A stretch of 64,000 nt of DNA from Kribbella jejuensis (GCF_006715085.1 NZ_VFMM01000001.1:2480001-2544000); one strand, 5' to 3'. Numbered from the stretch's first letter, positions 53,052 to 61,350 are shown. Translations and numbers: made by a program. The notes: generated from the sequence alone by a model not told the origin.

Positions 53052-53189
53052 ATGGCACTTCTCGACCTTCAGGGTCTCGAGACCCCGGGTTACGGCCACG
53101 GCGGCCACCACCACGGCGGCTCCACGCTGACCGTGCTGGGCTGCGCGTCGCAGACCCCGAGCAACCTGAGCCTGCTGCTCTGCCACTGA
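53052..53189 (+). CDS. lanA: Class III lanthipeptide precursor with Gly/His-rich leader
   Basis: A 45-codon gene with a perfect GAAGGAGG site (53035-53042) nine bases before ATG. The leader (about residues 1-23) starts MALLDLQGLETP, the LLDLQ-type recognition motif of class III precursors, and goes on with GYGHGGHHHGG. The core (about 24-45) has two ring units: S24xxT27xxxC31 and S37xxS40xxxC44, matching Ser-x-x-Ser-x3-Cys labionin motifs, the first with Thr. Pro12 is the only leader proline and Pro36 lies between the rings. It is the substrate of LanKC and probably of the prolyl oligopeptidase next door. Confidence 0.92.
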   Translation: MALLDLQGLETPGYGHGGHHHGGSTLTVLGCASQTPSNLSLLLCH

Positions 53190-53217
53190 TACGGCACCTG
53201 TATTGCCAGGTAGTGAG

Positions 53218-53245
53218 GCCCTGGGTGGGACACCCCGCCCAGGGC
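53218..53245 (+). terminator. Hairpin between the precursor and the protease gene
   Basis: Twelve paired bases (53218-53229 with 53234-53245, one G-T wobble) around a 4-base loop, 28 bases after the precursor stop. There is no T-tract, so it is more likely a partial terminator or mRNA stabiliser that raises the precursor level over downstream genes. Confidence 0.6.
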
Positions 53246-53320
53246 TGACCTGTCTACGGGTAGCTCCGGGCCTTCGGGCTCGTTGTGTCTGTGGAAGAGA
53301 GAAGTGAGGTGATCGATTCC

Positions 53321-55138
53321 GTGCAGGCTTATCCATGCGCCGAGCGTCTGACGCTCGTGGAGCAGGTGCACGGTTGTTCCGTTGCGGACCCGTACCGCTG
53401 GCTCGAAGATCCGGTAGCCGCCGCCCCGTGGCTGCGGGATCAGGACGAGTTGTGGCTGACGTACGCGGGCTCGCTGAGCACCCGGTTCCGCTGGAAGAAC
53501 GCCGTACGGCGGCTGTCCGACGTCGGCAGTGTGTCCGTGCCGGTGTGGCGCGGCGGCCGCTGCTTCACGGTACGGCGCGAGCCCGGGCACCACCCGGTCC
53601 TGTTCGTCGACGAGACGCCACTGCTGGACCTGAAGGATGGCCGGACCACGCTCGACGCGTGGCAGCCGTCGCCCGACGGCACCAAGGTCGCGGTGCAGCT
53701 GTCGCGTGGTGGCACCGAGCAGGCCTCACTGTCGGTCCTCGACGTCGCCACCGGACAGGTCGTCGACGGGCCGCTCGACGGCTGCCGGTACTCCCCGGTC
53801 GCCTGGCTGCCCGACAGCAGCGCCTTCTACTACGTCCGCTTCCGCCAGGTAAGGCGGCACGTGCTCGGCCAGGCGGACACGACGATCCTCGCGGACGAGG
53901 CGTCGTACGGGCTGGAGATCAGCGCGGACGGCCGCTGGCTGACGATCTGTACTACCGACAACCTGTGGCTCGCGGCTGACGACGCAGCGCCCACGCCTGT
54001 TCCGACCACGGGCACGACGATCATGTCGGTGGGTCCGGACGGGCGGCTGTACGTGGTCACCGCGGACGGGATCAGCGTCGGCGATCCGACCACGCCCACG
54101 GTCTGGCGCGAGTACAGCAAGCCGGACGAGCCATTGACCGGCCTGGCGATCCTGGACGACGACGTGCTCGTCGCCACCGCTAGCGCCATCGCCGTACACG
54201 ACCGCACCACAGGGACCTTCAAACGCAACGTGCAACTGCCCGGCGTCGGCTCCATCGGATCCCTGAGCGCCGACGGCAACCGAGCCTGGTTCAGCTACAC
54301 CGACAGCGTCACGTCGCCGACTGTCTACTGCTACGAGGCAGGCGACGCAGCGCCGTGGGGCGCGGTGCGACAGAGCCTCAAGGCGGAGACGCACCGGTTG
54401 ACCTATCGGTCCGCGGACGGCACCGAGCTCGAGTTGCGCGTGATCGGCGGACCCGGCCCGCGGCCCACCATCCTCTACGGGTACGGCGGCTTCGGGCAGG
54501 CGTTGACACCGACGTACTCCGCGTTCGCGCTGGCCTGGGTCGAAGCCGGCGGCGCATTCGTGACGGCGACCGTCCGCGGCGACGGGGCGGATCACCACGC
54601 CGGCACCGGCAACAACAAGCAGCACGTCTTCGATGACTTCATCGCCGCCGCCGAACACCTGATCGCGGACGGCTGGACCACCGCGGACCAGCTCGCGATC
54701 TGTGGTGAGTCCAACGGCGGTCTGCTCACCGCCGCCGCTCTCACCCAGCGCCCCGAGCTGTTCGCCGCGGCGGTCTGTTCAGCGCCGTTGACGGACATGG
54801 TCCGCTACGAGCGATCCGGTCTCGGCGAGCGCTGGACCGCGGAGTACGGGTCCGTCGATGACCCGGACGACTTCGCGAACCTCCTGTCGTACTCGCCGTA
54901 CCACCGCGTCTTCGACGGCGTGAAGTACCCGGCTGTCCTGCTGACCGCGTTCGGGAACGACACACGCGTGGATCCCTTGCACGCAAGGAAGTTCTGCGCA
55001 GCGCTACAACACGCGACCGCGGGTCCACGTCCGGTGCTGCTGCGGTTCGAACAGGACGCCGGACACACCACCGGCGGCATCAACCTGGCCGCCGACATGC
55101 TCGCCTTCCTCGCCGACCAGACAGGCCTCGACGCGTGA
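53321..55138 (+). CDS. Prolyl oligopeptidase (S9), probable leader peptidase
   Basis: A 605-residue cytosolic serine peptidase with an N-terminal propeller (about 60-370) and a C-terminal alpha/beta-hydrolase domain. The catalytic triad is Ser464 (GESNGG), Asp547 (GNDTRVDP) and His582 (QDAGHT). The N-terminus has the family hallmark VADPYRWLED. GTG at 53321 has GAGGTG ten bases upstream; an in-frame GTG at 53285 is also possible. Family enzymes such as FlaP in Kribbella cut class III leaders after proline. Its position between precursor and exporters supports the same role. It overlaps the next gene (GTGA). Confidence 0.93.
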   Translation: MQAYPCAERLTLVEQVHGCSVADPYRWLEDPVAAAPWLRDQDELWLTYAGSLSTRFRWKNAVRRLSDVGSVSVPVWRGGRCFTVRREPGHHPVLFVDETPLLDLKDGRTTLDAWQPSPDGTKVAVQLSRGGTEQASLSVLDVATGQVVDGPLDGCRYSPVAWLPDSSAFYYVRFRQVRRHVLGQADTTILADEASYGLEISADGRWLTICTTDNLWLAADDAAPTPVPTTGTTIMSVGPDGRLYVVTADGISVGDPTTPTVWREYSKPDEPLTGLAILDDDVLVATASAIAVHDRTTGTFKRNVQLPGVGSIGSLSADGNRAWFSYTDSVTSPTVYCYEAGDAAPWGAVRQSLKAETHRLTYRSADGTELELRVIGGPGPRPTILYGYGGFGQALTPTYSAFALAWVEAGGAFVTATVRGDGADHHAGTGNNKQHVFDDFIAAAEHLIADGWTTADQLAICGESNGGLLTAAALTQRPELFAAAVCSAPLTDMVRYERSGLGERWTAEYGSVDDPDDFANLLSYSPYHRVFDGVKYPAVLLTAFGNDTRVDPLHARKFCAALQHATAGPRPVLLRFEQDAGHTTGGINLAADMLAFLADQTGLDA

Positions 55139-56787
55139 TCACGTTCCGCGAGGTCGCGAAGCAGGGCCGTGGCCGGCTGCCGTTGATCGGGGTGAACGCG
55201 CTGATCGGCAGCGCGGTCACGCTCGCGCTGCCGTCGGTCCTCGGCCGGTCGGTGGACTCGATCGTGGCCGGTGACGGGTATGCCCGCTGGCTGATCGTCA
55301 CGGCCGCGCTGATCGGGCTGGGGATCGCGGCCAGCATCATCGACGCGTTCGCCGGCGCGGCGTGCGTCGCCGAGACCACCGCCTGGCTGCGGAACCGCCT
55401 GGTGCGGCACGTCGTCCGCGGCGGCCCCGACGGGACCCGCGCCTTCGAGACCGGCGACCTCGTCACCCGCGTCTCGGCGAACGCGACCGATGCCGCCCAG
55501 GCCGGCCCGGCCGCGGTGACGGCCATCGCCGCGATCGCTCCCCCACTGGGCAGCCTCGTCCTGCTGGCCGTCATCGACCCGTGGCTCGCGGCCGCCTTCT
55601 TCGGCGGCGTACTGCTGGTGATCCTGGTCCTCTGGACCTTCGCCAAACGCACCGCTGACGTGAGCCTCGCCTACCAGGAAACGCAGGGCCGGATCGCCGC
55701 GCTGCTGTCCGAATCGCTGACCGGCATCCGCACCATCCACTCCGCCGGTACGACGGAACGCGAGGAACGCCGCATCCTCGGCCTCCTCCCCGAACTGCAC
55801 CGGCACGGCGTCGTCACCTGGCGGATCCTCGCGCGCTCCGGCGCACAGGCCGCGGTCGTCGGCCCGCTCGTACTCGTAGCGGTCCTGGCCGTCGGCGGAC
55901 TGCAGCTCGTGGCCGGCAACGTGACCGCGGGCGAGCTGTTCGCCGCCTCGCAGTACGCCGTCCTCGGGGCCGGGCTCGGCAACCTGACCGGCGTCCTCGG
56001 CGAGCTCGCCCGCGCGAAGGCCGGTGTACGGCGGTCCGCCGAGGTGGCCGCGATCGAGTCCGTCCCGCACGGCTCGCTGACGCTGCCGCCTGGGACCGGC
56101 CAGCTGACGTTCGACGGCGTGAGTGTCTTCGCCGGCGAGAAGGTCCTGCTGGACAACGTGAACCTCGACCTGCCGGGCGGGGTGACTGTCGCGGTCGTCG
56201 GCCCTAGCGGCGCCGGCAAGTCGGTGCTCGCGGCAGTTGCGGCGCGGTTGCGTGATCCGTCGGCCGGGCAGGTCTCGCTGGACGGCGTACCGCTGCAGGC
56301 GGTCAGCCGACGGGCACTGCGGCACGCGGTCGGGTGCGCGTTCGAGCGCCCGCAGCTGGTCGGCCGGACCGTCGGCGAGGCCATCGACCCGCATGCGGTC
56401 AGCCCGGTCCGGACGCTCGCCGCGGCCCGCGCGACACACGCCCACGACTTCGTCAGCCGGCTCCCCGACGGGTACTTCACCTCGTTGCGCAAGGCACCGA
56501 TGTCCGGCGGCGAACGGCAACGCCTCGGCCTCGCGCGCGCCTGGTCCGCCCGTCGTCTGCTCGTCCTGGACGATGCCACGTCGAGCCTCGACACCGCGAC
56601 CGAACGCCAGATCAGCCGCACTCTCACCGAGGACCGCCGGCACCGGACCCGCCTGATCGTCACGCACCGCCCCGCCACCGCGGCTCGCGCCGACCTGGTC
56701 ATCTGGCTCGACCGGGGCCAGGTCCGCGCCATCGCCCCCCACGCCGACCTCTGGCACAACACCTCCTACCGAGCCGTGTTCGGATGA
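55135..56787 (+). CDS. ABC exporter half-unit 1 (transmembrane plus ATPase)
   Basis: A 550-residue half-transporter. The transmembrane domain covers about 1-310. The nucleotide-binding domain (from about 335) has Walker A GPSGAGKS (356-363), signature MSGGERQRLGLARAW and Walker B LLVLDDATSSLD, with an H-loop THRP. It lacks an N-terminal C39 peptidase, which fits the presence of a separate leader protease. Overlapping starts link it to the protease and to the second half-unit. Both are of RamA/RamB type and should form a heterodimer that exports the lanthipeptide. Confidence 0.9.
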   Translation: MITFREVAKQGRGRLPLIGVNALIGSAVTLALPSVLGRSVDSIVAGDGYARWLIVTAALIGLGIAASIIDAFAGAACVAETTAWLRNRLVRHVVRGGPDGTRAFETGDLVTRVSANATDAAQAGPAAVTAIAAIAPPLGSLVLLAVIDPWLAAAFFGGVLLVILVLWTFAKRTADVSLAYQETQGRIAALLSESLTGIRTIHSAGTTEREERRILGLLPELHRHGVVTWRILARSGAQAAVVGPLVLVAVLAVGGLQLVAGNVTAGELFAASQYAVLGAGLGNLTGVLGELARAKAGVRRSAEVAAIESVPHGSLTLPPGTGQLTFDGVSVFAGEKVLLDNVNLDLPGGVTVAVVGPSGAGKSVLAAVAARLRDPSAGQVSLDGVPLQAVSRRALRHAVGCAFERPQLVGRTVGEAIDPHAVSPVRTLAAARATHAHDFVSRLPDGYFTSLRKAPMSGGERQRLGLARAWSARRLLVLDDATSSLDTATERQISRTLTEDRRHRTRLIVTHRPATAARADLVIWLDRGQVRAIAPHADLWHNTSYRAVFG

Positions 56788-58466
56788 AGCGCGAGCTCTT
56801 GTACGGCGCGGCGGCGCTTCGGAGCAAGGCGACGCTCGGGTTGATTGGGTGGTCGGTTCCGGAGATCTTGCCGACGGCGGTGTACGGGATCGCGGTGGCT
56901 CGGGCGACGGACAGTTTTCTCGGTGGGCATGCGTGGCAGGGGATCGCGTGGCTGGGTGGGTTGGTCGCGACCGCGGGGCTCGGGGCGGCCGGCGCGCGGC
57001 AGGTGTACGGGCGGCTCGGCGACCTGGTCGAGCCGTTGCGTGACGACCTGGTCCGGCGGGTGGTGGGCGGCGCGCTCCGTACCTCGAACAACGGCACAGA
57101 CGGCACCGGGGACGACGGCGCGGTCGCCCGGTTGAACCGGCAGGTCGAGATCGTCCGCGACACGTTCGCCGGGCTCGTCCTGGTGCTGCGGAGCTTCGCG
57201 GTCACGTTGTTCGGCGTACTCACGGGTTTGTTGTCGCTCGCGCCGATGATCGCGGCGTTCGTCGTACCGCCGTTCCTGCTGGGGTTCGGGTTGTCGCTGG
57301 CGGTGCTCGGGATGGCGGCCGACCGGGTCCGGGCGTCGTTGACGGCGGACGAGGAGCTCGCATCCACGGCGGGCATGGTGTTCGGTGGGGTCCGCGACAT
57401 CACCGCGACCGGCGCCGAGGAGTACGCGGAATGGCTCGTGGGCCAGCCGATTCAGGCGCACGCGGCGGCGGAGCGCGCGTTGGCGAAGGTGTCGGCGCTG
57501 CGGACGTTGTGCTTCGCGGTGGGCGGCTGGTTGCCGTTGCTGATCCTGTTGGCGACCGGGCCGTGGCTGGTCGGGCGCGGCGTCAGTACCGGCACGGTGC
57601 TCGGCGGGCTGACCTACGTACTGATCGGATTGCAGCCCGCGTTGAACACGGTCATGAACGCGCTTGGCGACAGCGGTCTGCGGTACGTCATCACGCTCGG
57701 CCGGATCCTCGATACGTCAACACCTAAAGAGAAACCGCGTCCGGTGGACGAGCTGAGCGGCTACCAGGTCCGGCTGCGCGGACTGACGTTCGCGTACGGA
57801 CCGAAAGCCGAGCCCGTGCTGGACAATCTCGAGCTGACCATCGCCGAAGGTGAGCACGTGGCCGTCGTCGGGCCGAGCGGCATCGGCAAGTCGACGCTGG
57901 CCGGACTGGTGTGCGGGATGCTGACGCCGACCCAAGGCCGGCTCCTGCTCGGCGGCGCCGCGCCGGCCGAGGTGACCACCGAGCGGCTCGCGCAGACCCG
58001 GGTCCTGATTCCGCAGGAGGCATACGTCTTCACCGGCACGGTCCGCGACAACCTCGCTTATTTGTTGCCCGATGCAACGGATCATCAGCTCGAGCTGGCC
58101 ACGAAGACGGTCGGCGCGGACCAGCTCGTCGAACGCCTCGGTGGTCTGCACGCCGACGTCAAGCCGGCCGAACTTTCCGCCGGCGAGAAGCAGCTGCTCG
58201 CGCTGGTCCGCGCGTACCTGTCTCCCGCGCCGCTCGTGGTGCTCGACGAGGCGACCTGCTTCCTCGACCCCGAGGCCGAACGCCAGGCCGAGGAAGCGTT
58301 CGCGAAACGTCCTGGCACGCTGATCGTGATCGCGCACCGGATCAGTTCGGCCCTGCGCGCAAAGCGCATCCTGGTCCTCGACGGCAACAAGGCAGCCCTC
58401 GGCACCCACGCGGGGCTGATGCGCACGTCCCGCATGTACCGCGACCTGCACGGCAGCTGGAGCTAA
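56784..58466 (+). CDS. ABC exporter half-unit 2 (transmembrane plus ATPase)
   Basis: A 560-residue half-transporter. The membrane domain covers about 1-310. The nucleotide-binding domain has Walker A GPSGIGKS (363-370), signature LSAGEKQLLALVRAYL, Walker B LVVLDEATCFLD and H-loop AHR. The serine-glycine pattern LSAGE differs from LSGGE in the partner, as in heterodimeric exporters. ATG at 56784 overlaps the previous stop (ATGA). Its last four bases overlap the convergent regulator gene. Confidence 0.9.
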   Translation: MKRELLYGAAALRSKATLGLIGWSVPEILPTAVYGIAVARATDSFLGGHAWQGIAWLGGLVATAGLGAAGARQVYGRLGDLVEPLRDDLVRRVVGGALRTSNNGTDGTGDDGAVARLNRQVEIVRDTFAGLVLVLRSFAVTLFGVLTGLLSLAPMIAAFVVPPFLLGFGLSLAVLGMAADRVRASLTADEELASTAGMVFGGVRDITATGAEEYAEWLVGQPIQAHAAAERALAKVSALRTLCFAVGGWLPLLILLATGPWLVGRGVSTGTVLGGLTYVLIGLQPALNTVMNALGDSGLRYVITLGRILDTSTPKEKPRPVDELSGYQVRLRGLTFAYGPKAEPVLDNLELTIAEGEHVAVVGPSGIGKSTLAGLVCGMLTPTQGRLLLGGAAPAEVTTERLAQTRVLIPQEAYVFTGTVRDNLAYLLPDATDHQLELATKTVGADQLVERLGGLHADVKPAELSAGEKQLLALVRAYLSPAPLVVLDEATCFLDPEAERQAEEAFAKRPGTLIVIAHRISSALRAKRILVLDGNKAALGTHAGLMRTSRMYRDLHGSWS

Positions 58467-59062
58467 ATCCAGCCCGCGTCCTGAGCCTTGCGGATCGCCT
58501 CGATGCGGCTCCGCGAACCGGTCTTCGCCAAGATGCGCGAGAGATAGTTGCGAACCGTCCCCGCGCTCAGACTCAAGGTGCGCGCGACCTCCTGCGCGGT
58601 CGCGCCGGTGGTGACCTGGCGGAGCACCTCGCACTCACGGTCCGTCAGCGGGTTGTCTCCCGCCTTCAGCGCGGCCACGGCCAGTCGTACGTCGACCACG
58701 GGCAGCCCCTTGGCGACGTCGCGGACCGCCTGCACCAGCTGGTCGGTGGTCGCGTCGGTCGCGATCAGCCCGATCCGGGGTGCCTGCTTCACCAGCGCGA
58801 GGCTCGTGGCCGGGATCGCCTCATGGTCGATCAGCACCAGCACACCGCGCCCGGTGAGCTTGCGGCAGAGCTCCTCGATCCGGATCCGGCCGGGCAGCTG
58901 TGGGTCGAGCAGGAACACGTCCGGCCGTCGCCCGGCGACCTGCAGGACGTCCTCGGAGCGGTCCACGTCCGCCACCACGTCCAGGTCGTTCTCCCGTGCC
59001 AGCACCGCGGCCAGCGCGCCACGCACCAACGTGCCACGATGGCCGAGAACCACTCGGATCAA
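58463..59062 (-). CDS. RamR/LuxR-like response regulator of the lanthipeptide locus
   Basis: A 199-residue regulator with a receiver-like domain (1-120) and a LuxR HTH (LTDRECEVLRQVTTGATAQEVARTLSLSAGTVRNYLSRIL). Asp53 in LLDPQLPG is present, but the acidic pair near residue 8 is Gly-His and the conserved Lys is absent, so it is an atypical receiver, as reported for RamR in Streptomyces. The start is TTG at 59062 with GGGAAG upstream. No kinase gene is near. It is convergent with the exporter gene, so its own promoter faces the DUF5946 gene. Confidence 0.88.
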   Translation of the reverse strand: MIRVVLGHRGTLVRGALAAVLARENDLDVVADVDRSEDVLQVAGRRPDVFLLDPQLPGRIRIEELCRKLTGRGVLVLIDHEAIPATSLALVKQAPRIGLIATDATTDQLVQAVRDVAKGLPVVDVRLAVAALKAGDNPLTDRECEVLRQVTTGATAQEVARTLSLSAGTVRNYLSRILAKTGSRSRIEAIRKAQDAGWI

Positions 59063-59153
59063 GGCTTCCCGCCCCCATCACACTCGTTGCCTCATCCGCC
59101 CCCAGTGATGAAAACCAAGTGCCGGGTGGCGGTACCCGTGTTTCGATCAACGA

Positions 59154-59693
59154 GTGAACACGCCGGATGACACGCGGTCGTCGACAATCTGTCCGGGTTG
59201 CCGCGCCGAACTGCCCGTATCGGACTGGCCGGAGACCCCGAAGTACAACGCCAGCCGCGAGTGCGCGGAGGTGGCCGGCGAACTGCTCGGCTTCGAGATC
59301 GAGCACGCGGCCCGGCTCGGGTACCTGCATCAGCTCCGGATCGACGCGTACGGCGCTCAGCACGTCAATCCGAACGCGCCGCGGATCGGCCCGGTGTTCG
59401 CGCTCAACGGCCTGTACATGTTCCTCGAACGCGGCTCCGGGAACGTCGACGTACGCACGGCGCACGGCATCATGGCGAACTCCTACGACGACTGGCCGCG
59501 GCTCGTCCCGCCGGCCCGGGCCGGCGAGCTCACGGCGTACGACGTCCTGACCGCCGGTGGGGTCGACGAGGTTGAGTCGACCCTGCTCAGGTGGGCCGCC
59601 CAGGTGTGGGAGTCGTGGCCGGATGCTGAGCGCGAGACCATCCGGAATCTGACCGTGGAGCTGGTCCCGGAACGCTACTTCCGGCGCCGATAA
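59154..59693 (+). CDS. DUF5946 family protein
   Basis: A 179-residue protein with an N-terminal CPGCRAELP (Cys13, Cys16) and an ASxEC motif near residue 35, together a possible zinc site. LHQLRIDAYGAQHVNP matches DUF5946, and a C-terminal helix-rich tail follows. GTG start. No enzyme function is known for the family. It is divergent from the RamR-like gene, 91 bases apart. Confidence 0.82.
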   Translation: MNTPDDTRSSTICPGCRAELPVSDWPETPKYNASRECAEVAGELLGFEIEHAARLGYLHQLRIDAYGAQHVNPNAPRIGPVFALNGLYMFLERGSGNVDVRTAHGIMANSYDDWPRLVPPARAGELTAYDVLTAGGVDEVESTLLRWAAQVWESWPDAERETIRNLTVELVPERYFRRR

Positions 59694-59979
59694 ACCGATC
59701 GGTTCCGCCCGGTCGGGATCGGCGTCCGGACGCCGGAAACCGTTCAGTTGTTGGGCTTTCGAAAGGTCAGGTCGTGGAAAAAGTTCGGGGCAGATCGGAA
59801 TCGGGGGTTGCGTTTCCGGACATCCTCACCGAGGATGGCTCAGGTCACGCCGTTACCGGGGCGTGACCATTCGGAAGCTGTCCCGTTACCTGTAGCGAGA
59901 TGTGCCCCGAGTGCCCCCACCCCTGTACGGGGGGCCTGGTGTGCTCCACCATGCCCAGCTTTCAAGGAGCGCTTTTCAG
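59694..59979 (+). promoter_or_regulatory. Structured 286-base leader of the LysM/Rpf gene
   Basis: Several perfect stems lie in this gap: the 14-base palindrome GGCGTCCGGACGCC (59721-59734), CATCCTC/GAGGATG (59821-59837), GGTCACGCC/GGCGTGACC (59843-59851 with 59860-59868), and a CCCC/GGGG element near 59927-59940. The ribosome binding site AAGGAG precedes the ATG at 59980. Known riboswitch consensus could not be matched by eye. Confidence 0.5.
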
Positions 59980-60621
59980 ATGTCCAAGGCTCGACATGCG
60001 CGCGCCCGGCGAAGTACTCGCCGGGTGGCCCGAACCATCTCGATCGCCGGTCTGGGAGCCGGCATCACCGCAGCAGGCGCCGCCTCGGCGTTCGCGACCG
60101 ACTACACGGTCAAGTCCGGTGACACCCTCTCCGAGATCGCCCAGGCCAACGGTGCCGACTGGCACGAACTGGCCCGGATCAACCACCTCAAGGACCCGAA
60201 CCTGATCCTGATCGGGCAGACGCTGACGCTGGACGGTGTGAAGACGACCGCCGACCGCGACCAGTCGCCGCGGGTCGCGAAGCTCGCCGAAACGCGAAAG
60301 TCCGACGCCAAGAAGTCGGAGAAGTCCGAGCGCAAGGCCCGGAGCAGCCGCTCCGAGGACCGCCCGTCGGCCGGCGGCAAGGCGAGCCTGAGCGGCGCCT
60401 GGGCGAAGGTCGCGAACTGCGAGTCCAGCGGCAACCCGCGGGCCGTGAACGGCGCCGGCTACTACGGGCTGTTCCAGTTCGACCTGCAGACCTGGCGCAG
60501 TGTCGGCGGCTCCGGCAACCCGATCAACGCCTCGGCGGGCGAGCAGTTGATGCGTGCGAAGAAGCTGTACGCGCAGCGCGGCGCCTCCCCGTGGCCGGTC
60601 TGCGGCCGTTTCCTTCGCTGA
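59980..60621 (+). CDS. Secreted LysM plus Rpf-like lytic transglycosylase
   Basis: A 213-residue exported wall protein. A signal/anchor region (about 15-40) is followed by a LysM domain (41-84: TDYTVKSGDTLSEIAQANG) that binds peptidoglycan. A charged Lys/Ser/Arg linker (95-135) leads to a C-terminal Rpf-like domain (138-213) with the catalytic glutamate Glu148 in CESSGNP, YYGLFQFDLQTW, and the cysteine pair 147/208. Rpf proteins cleave peptidoglycan and promote resuscitation of dormant cells. It has a long structured leader, common for such genes in actinobacteria. Confidence 0.92.
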   Translation: MSKARHARARRSTRRVARTISIAGLGAGITAAGAASAFATDYTVKSGDTLSEIAQANGADWHELARINHLKDPNLILIGQTLTLDGVKTTADRDQSPRVAKLAETRKSDAKKSEKSERKARSSRSEDRPSAGGKASLSGAWAKVANCESSGNPRAVNGAGYYGLFQFDLQTWRSVGGSGNPINASAGEQLMRAKKLYAQRGASPWPVCGRFLR

Positions 60622-60631
60622 CCTCGCGTGT

Positions 60632-60671
60632 CGGGCAGGCGGTCGGTGACCGTCCTCCCCCTGCCTGCCCG
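60632..60671. terminator. Hairpin between two convergent genes
   Basis: CGGGCAGGC (60632-60640) and GCCTGCCCG (60663-60671) form 9-base perfect arms; a smaller GGTC/GACC stem lies in the loop. It ends transcription of the Rpf-like gene and/or the methyltransferase gene. Confidence 0.6.
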
Positions 60672-60695
60672 GCACCGTGGAAAGCACCACCCGGA

Positions 60696-61346
60696 TCAGG
60701 TGCGGGTGATCACGAGCATTTCGTCGGCGCCGGCCTGGAACTCGTAGGGGACCTTGCGGATCTCACACGTCACGTCCTCGAGCGAGTCGAGCAGTTCCGG
60801 CAGCCACGGGATCTTCTGGCCGTCGCCCTGCAGCACCAGCGGAAAGATCCGGACCTCGTGGTTGCTGACCCGGATGAGCTCGCGCAGCGCGGCCGCGTGC
60901 CAGGCCTGGTCGTACTTGTCGGCCCAAGTGAACAGCAGATGTGAGCACAGCACCAGCTCGAACCGTCGATCACCGAACGGCAGGTCGGGCAGACCGGCGG
61001 CCACGTACCGCTCCGGCGCGGCCGCCACGTCCTGCAGGAACTGATCGGCCGCCTCGATCCGGTACTGATCCTTCCGCTCCGGTGATCCGTACCAGCTCCA
61101 GACGAAGCTGCCCTGGTGCTCGTCGATGATCCCCGAGGTGGCCGGCAGGCTCTTGCGGACGCTGTCGACGAGTTCGGGATGGTCGAGCTCGTACGCCGGG
61201 TCGGCGGCGATCGCGTCCACACCCCGGGCGGCGGCCTCGGCGGTGAAGCCGGCGCCACCGGCGCAGCAGTCGAGCACGGATTCGGGGAGTTCCTTCAGGT
61301 CGAACATCGCTTCGTACTCGGCGTACGAGCGCGAGGTCACCAGCAC
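60696..61346 (-). CDS. SAM-dependent methyltransferase, class I
   Basis: A 216-residue protein with the Rossmann methyltransferase motif I VLDCCAGGAGFTAEAAARG, then AADPAYELD, and LPFGDRRFELVLCSHLLFTW, which is the usual D-x-x-L/F motif IV region. Substrate unknown. It is convergent with the Rpf-like gene and starts four bases after the membrane gene that precedes it. Confidence 0.85.
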   Translation of the reverse strand: MLVTSRSYAEYEAMFDLKELPESVLDCCAGGAGFTAEAAARGVDAIAADPAYELDHPELVDSVRKSLPATSGIIDEHQGSFVWSWYGSPERKDQYRIEAADQFLQDVAAAPERYVAAGLPDLPFGDRRFELVLCSHLLFTWADKYDQAWHAAALRELIRVSNHEVRIFPLVLQGDGQKIPWLPELLDSLEDVTCEIRKVPYEFQAGADEMLVITRT

Positions 61347-61350
61347 GGGT

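Noticed and set aside
59694-59979. c-di-AMP (ydaO/yuaA) riboswitch
   Set aside because: Expected because the gene is Rpf-like, but the characteristic conserved blocks could not be matched by eye. Reported only as a structured leader.
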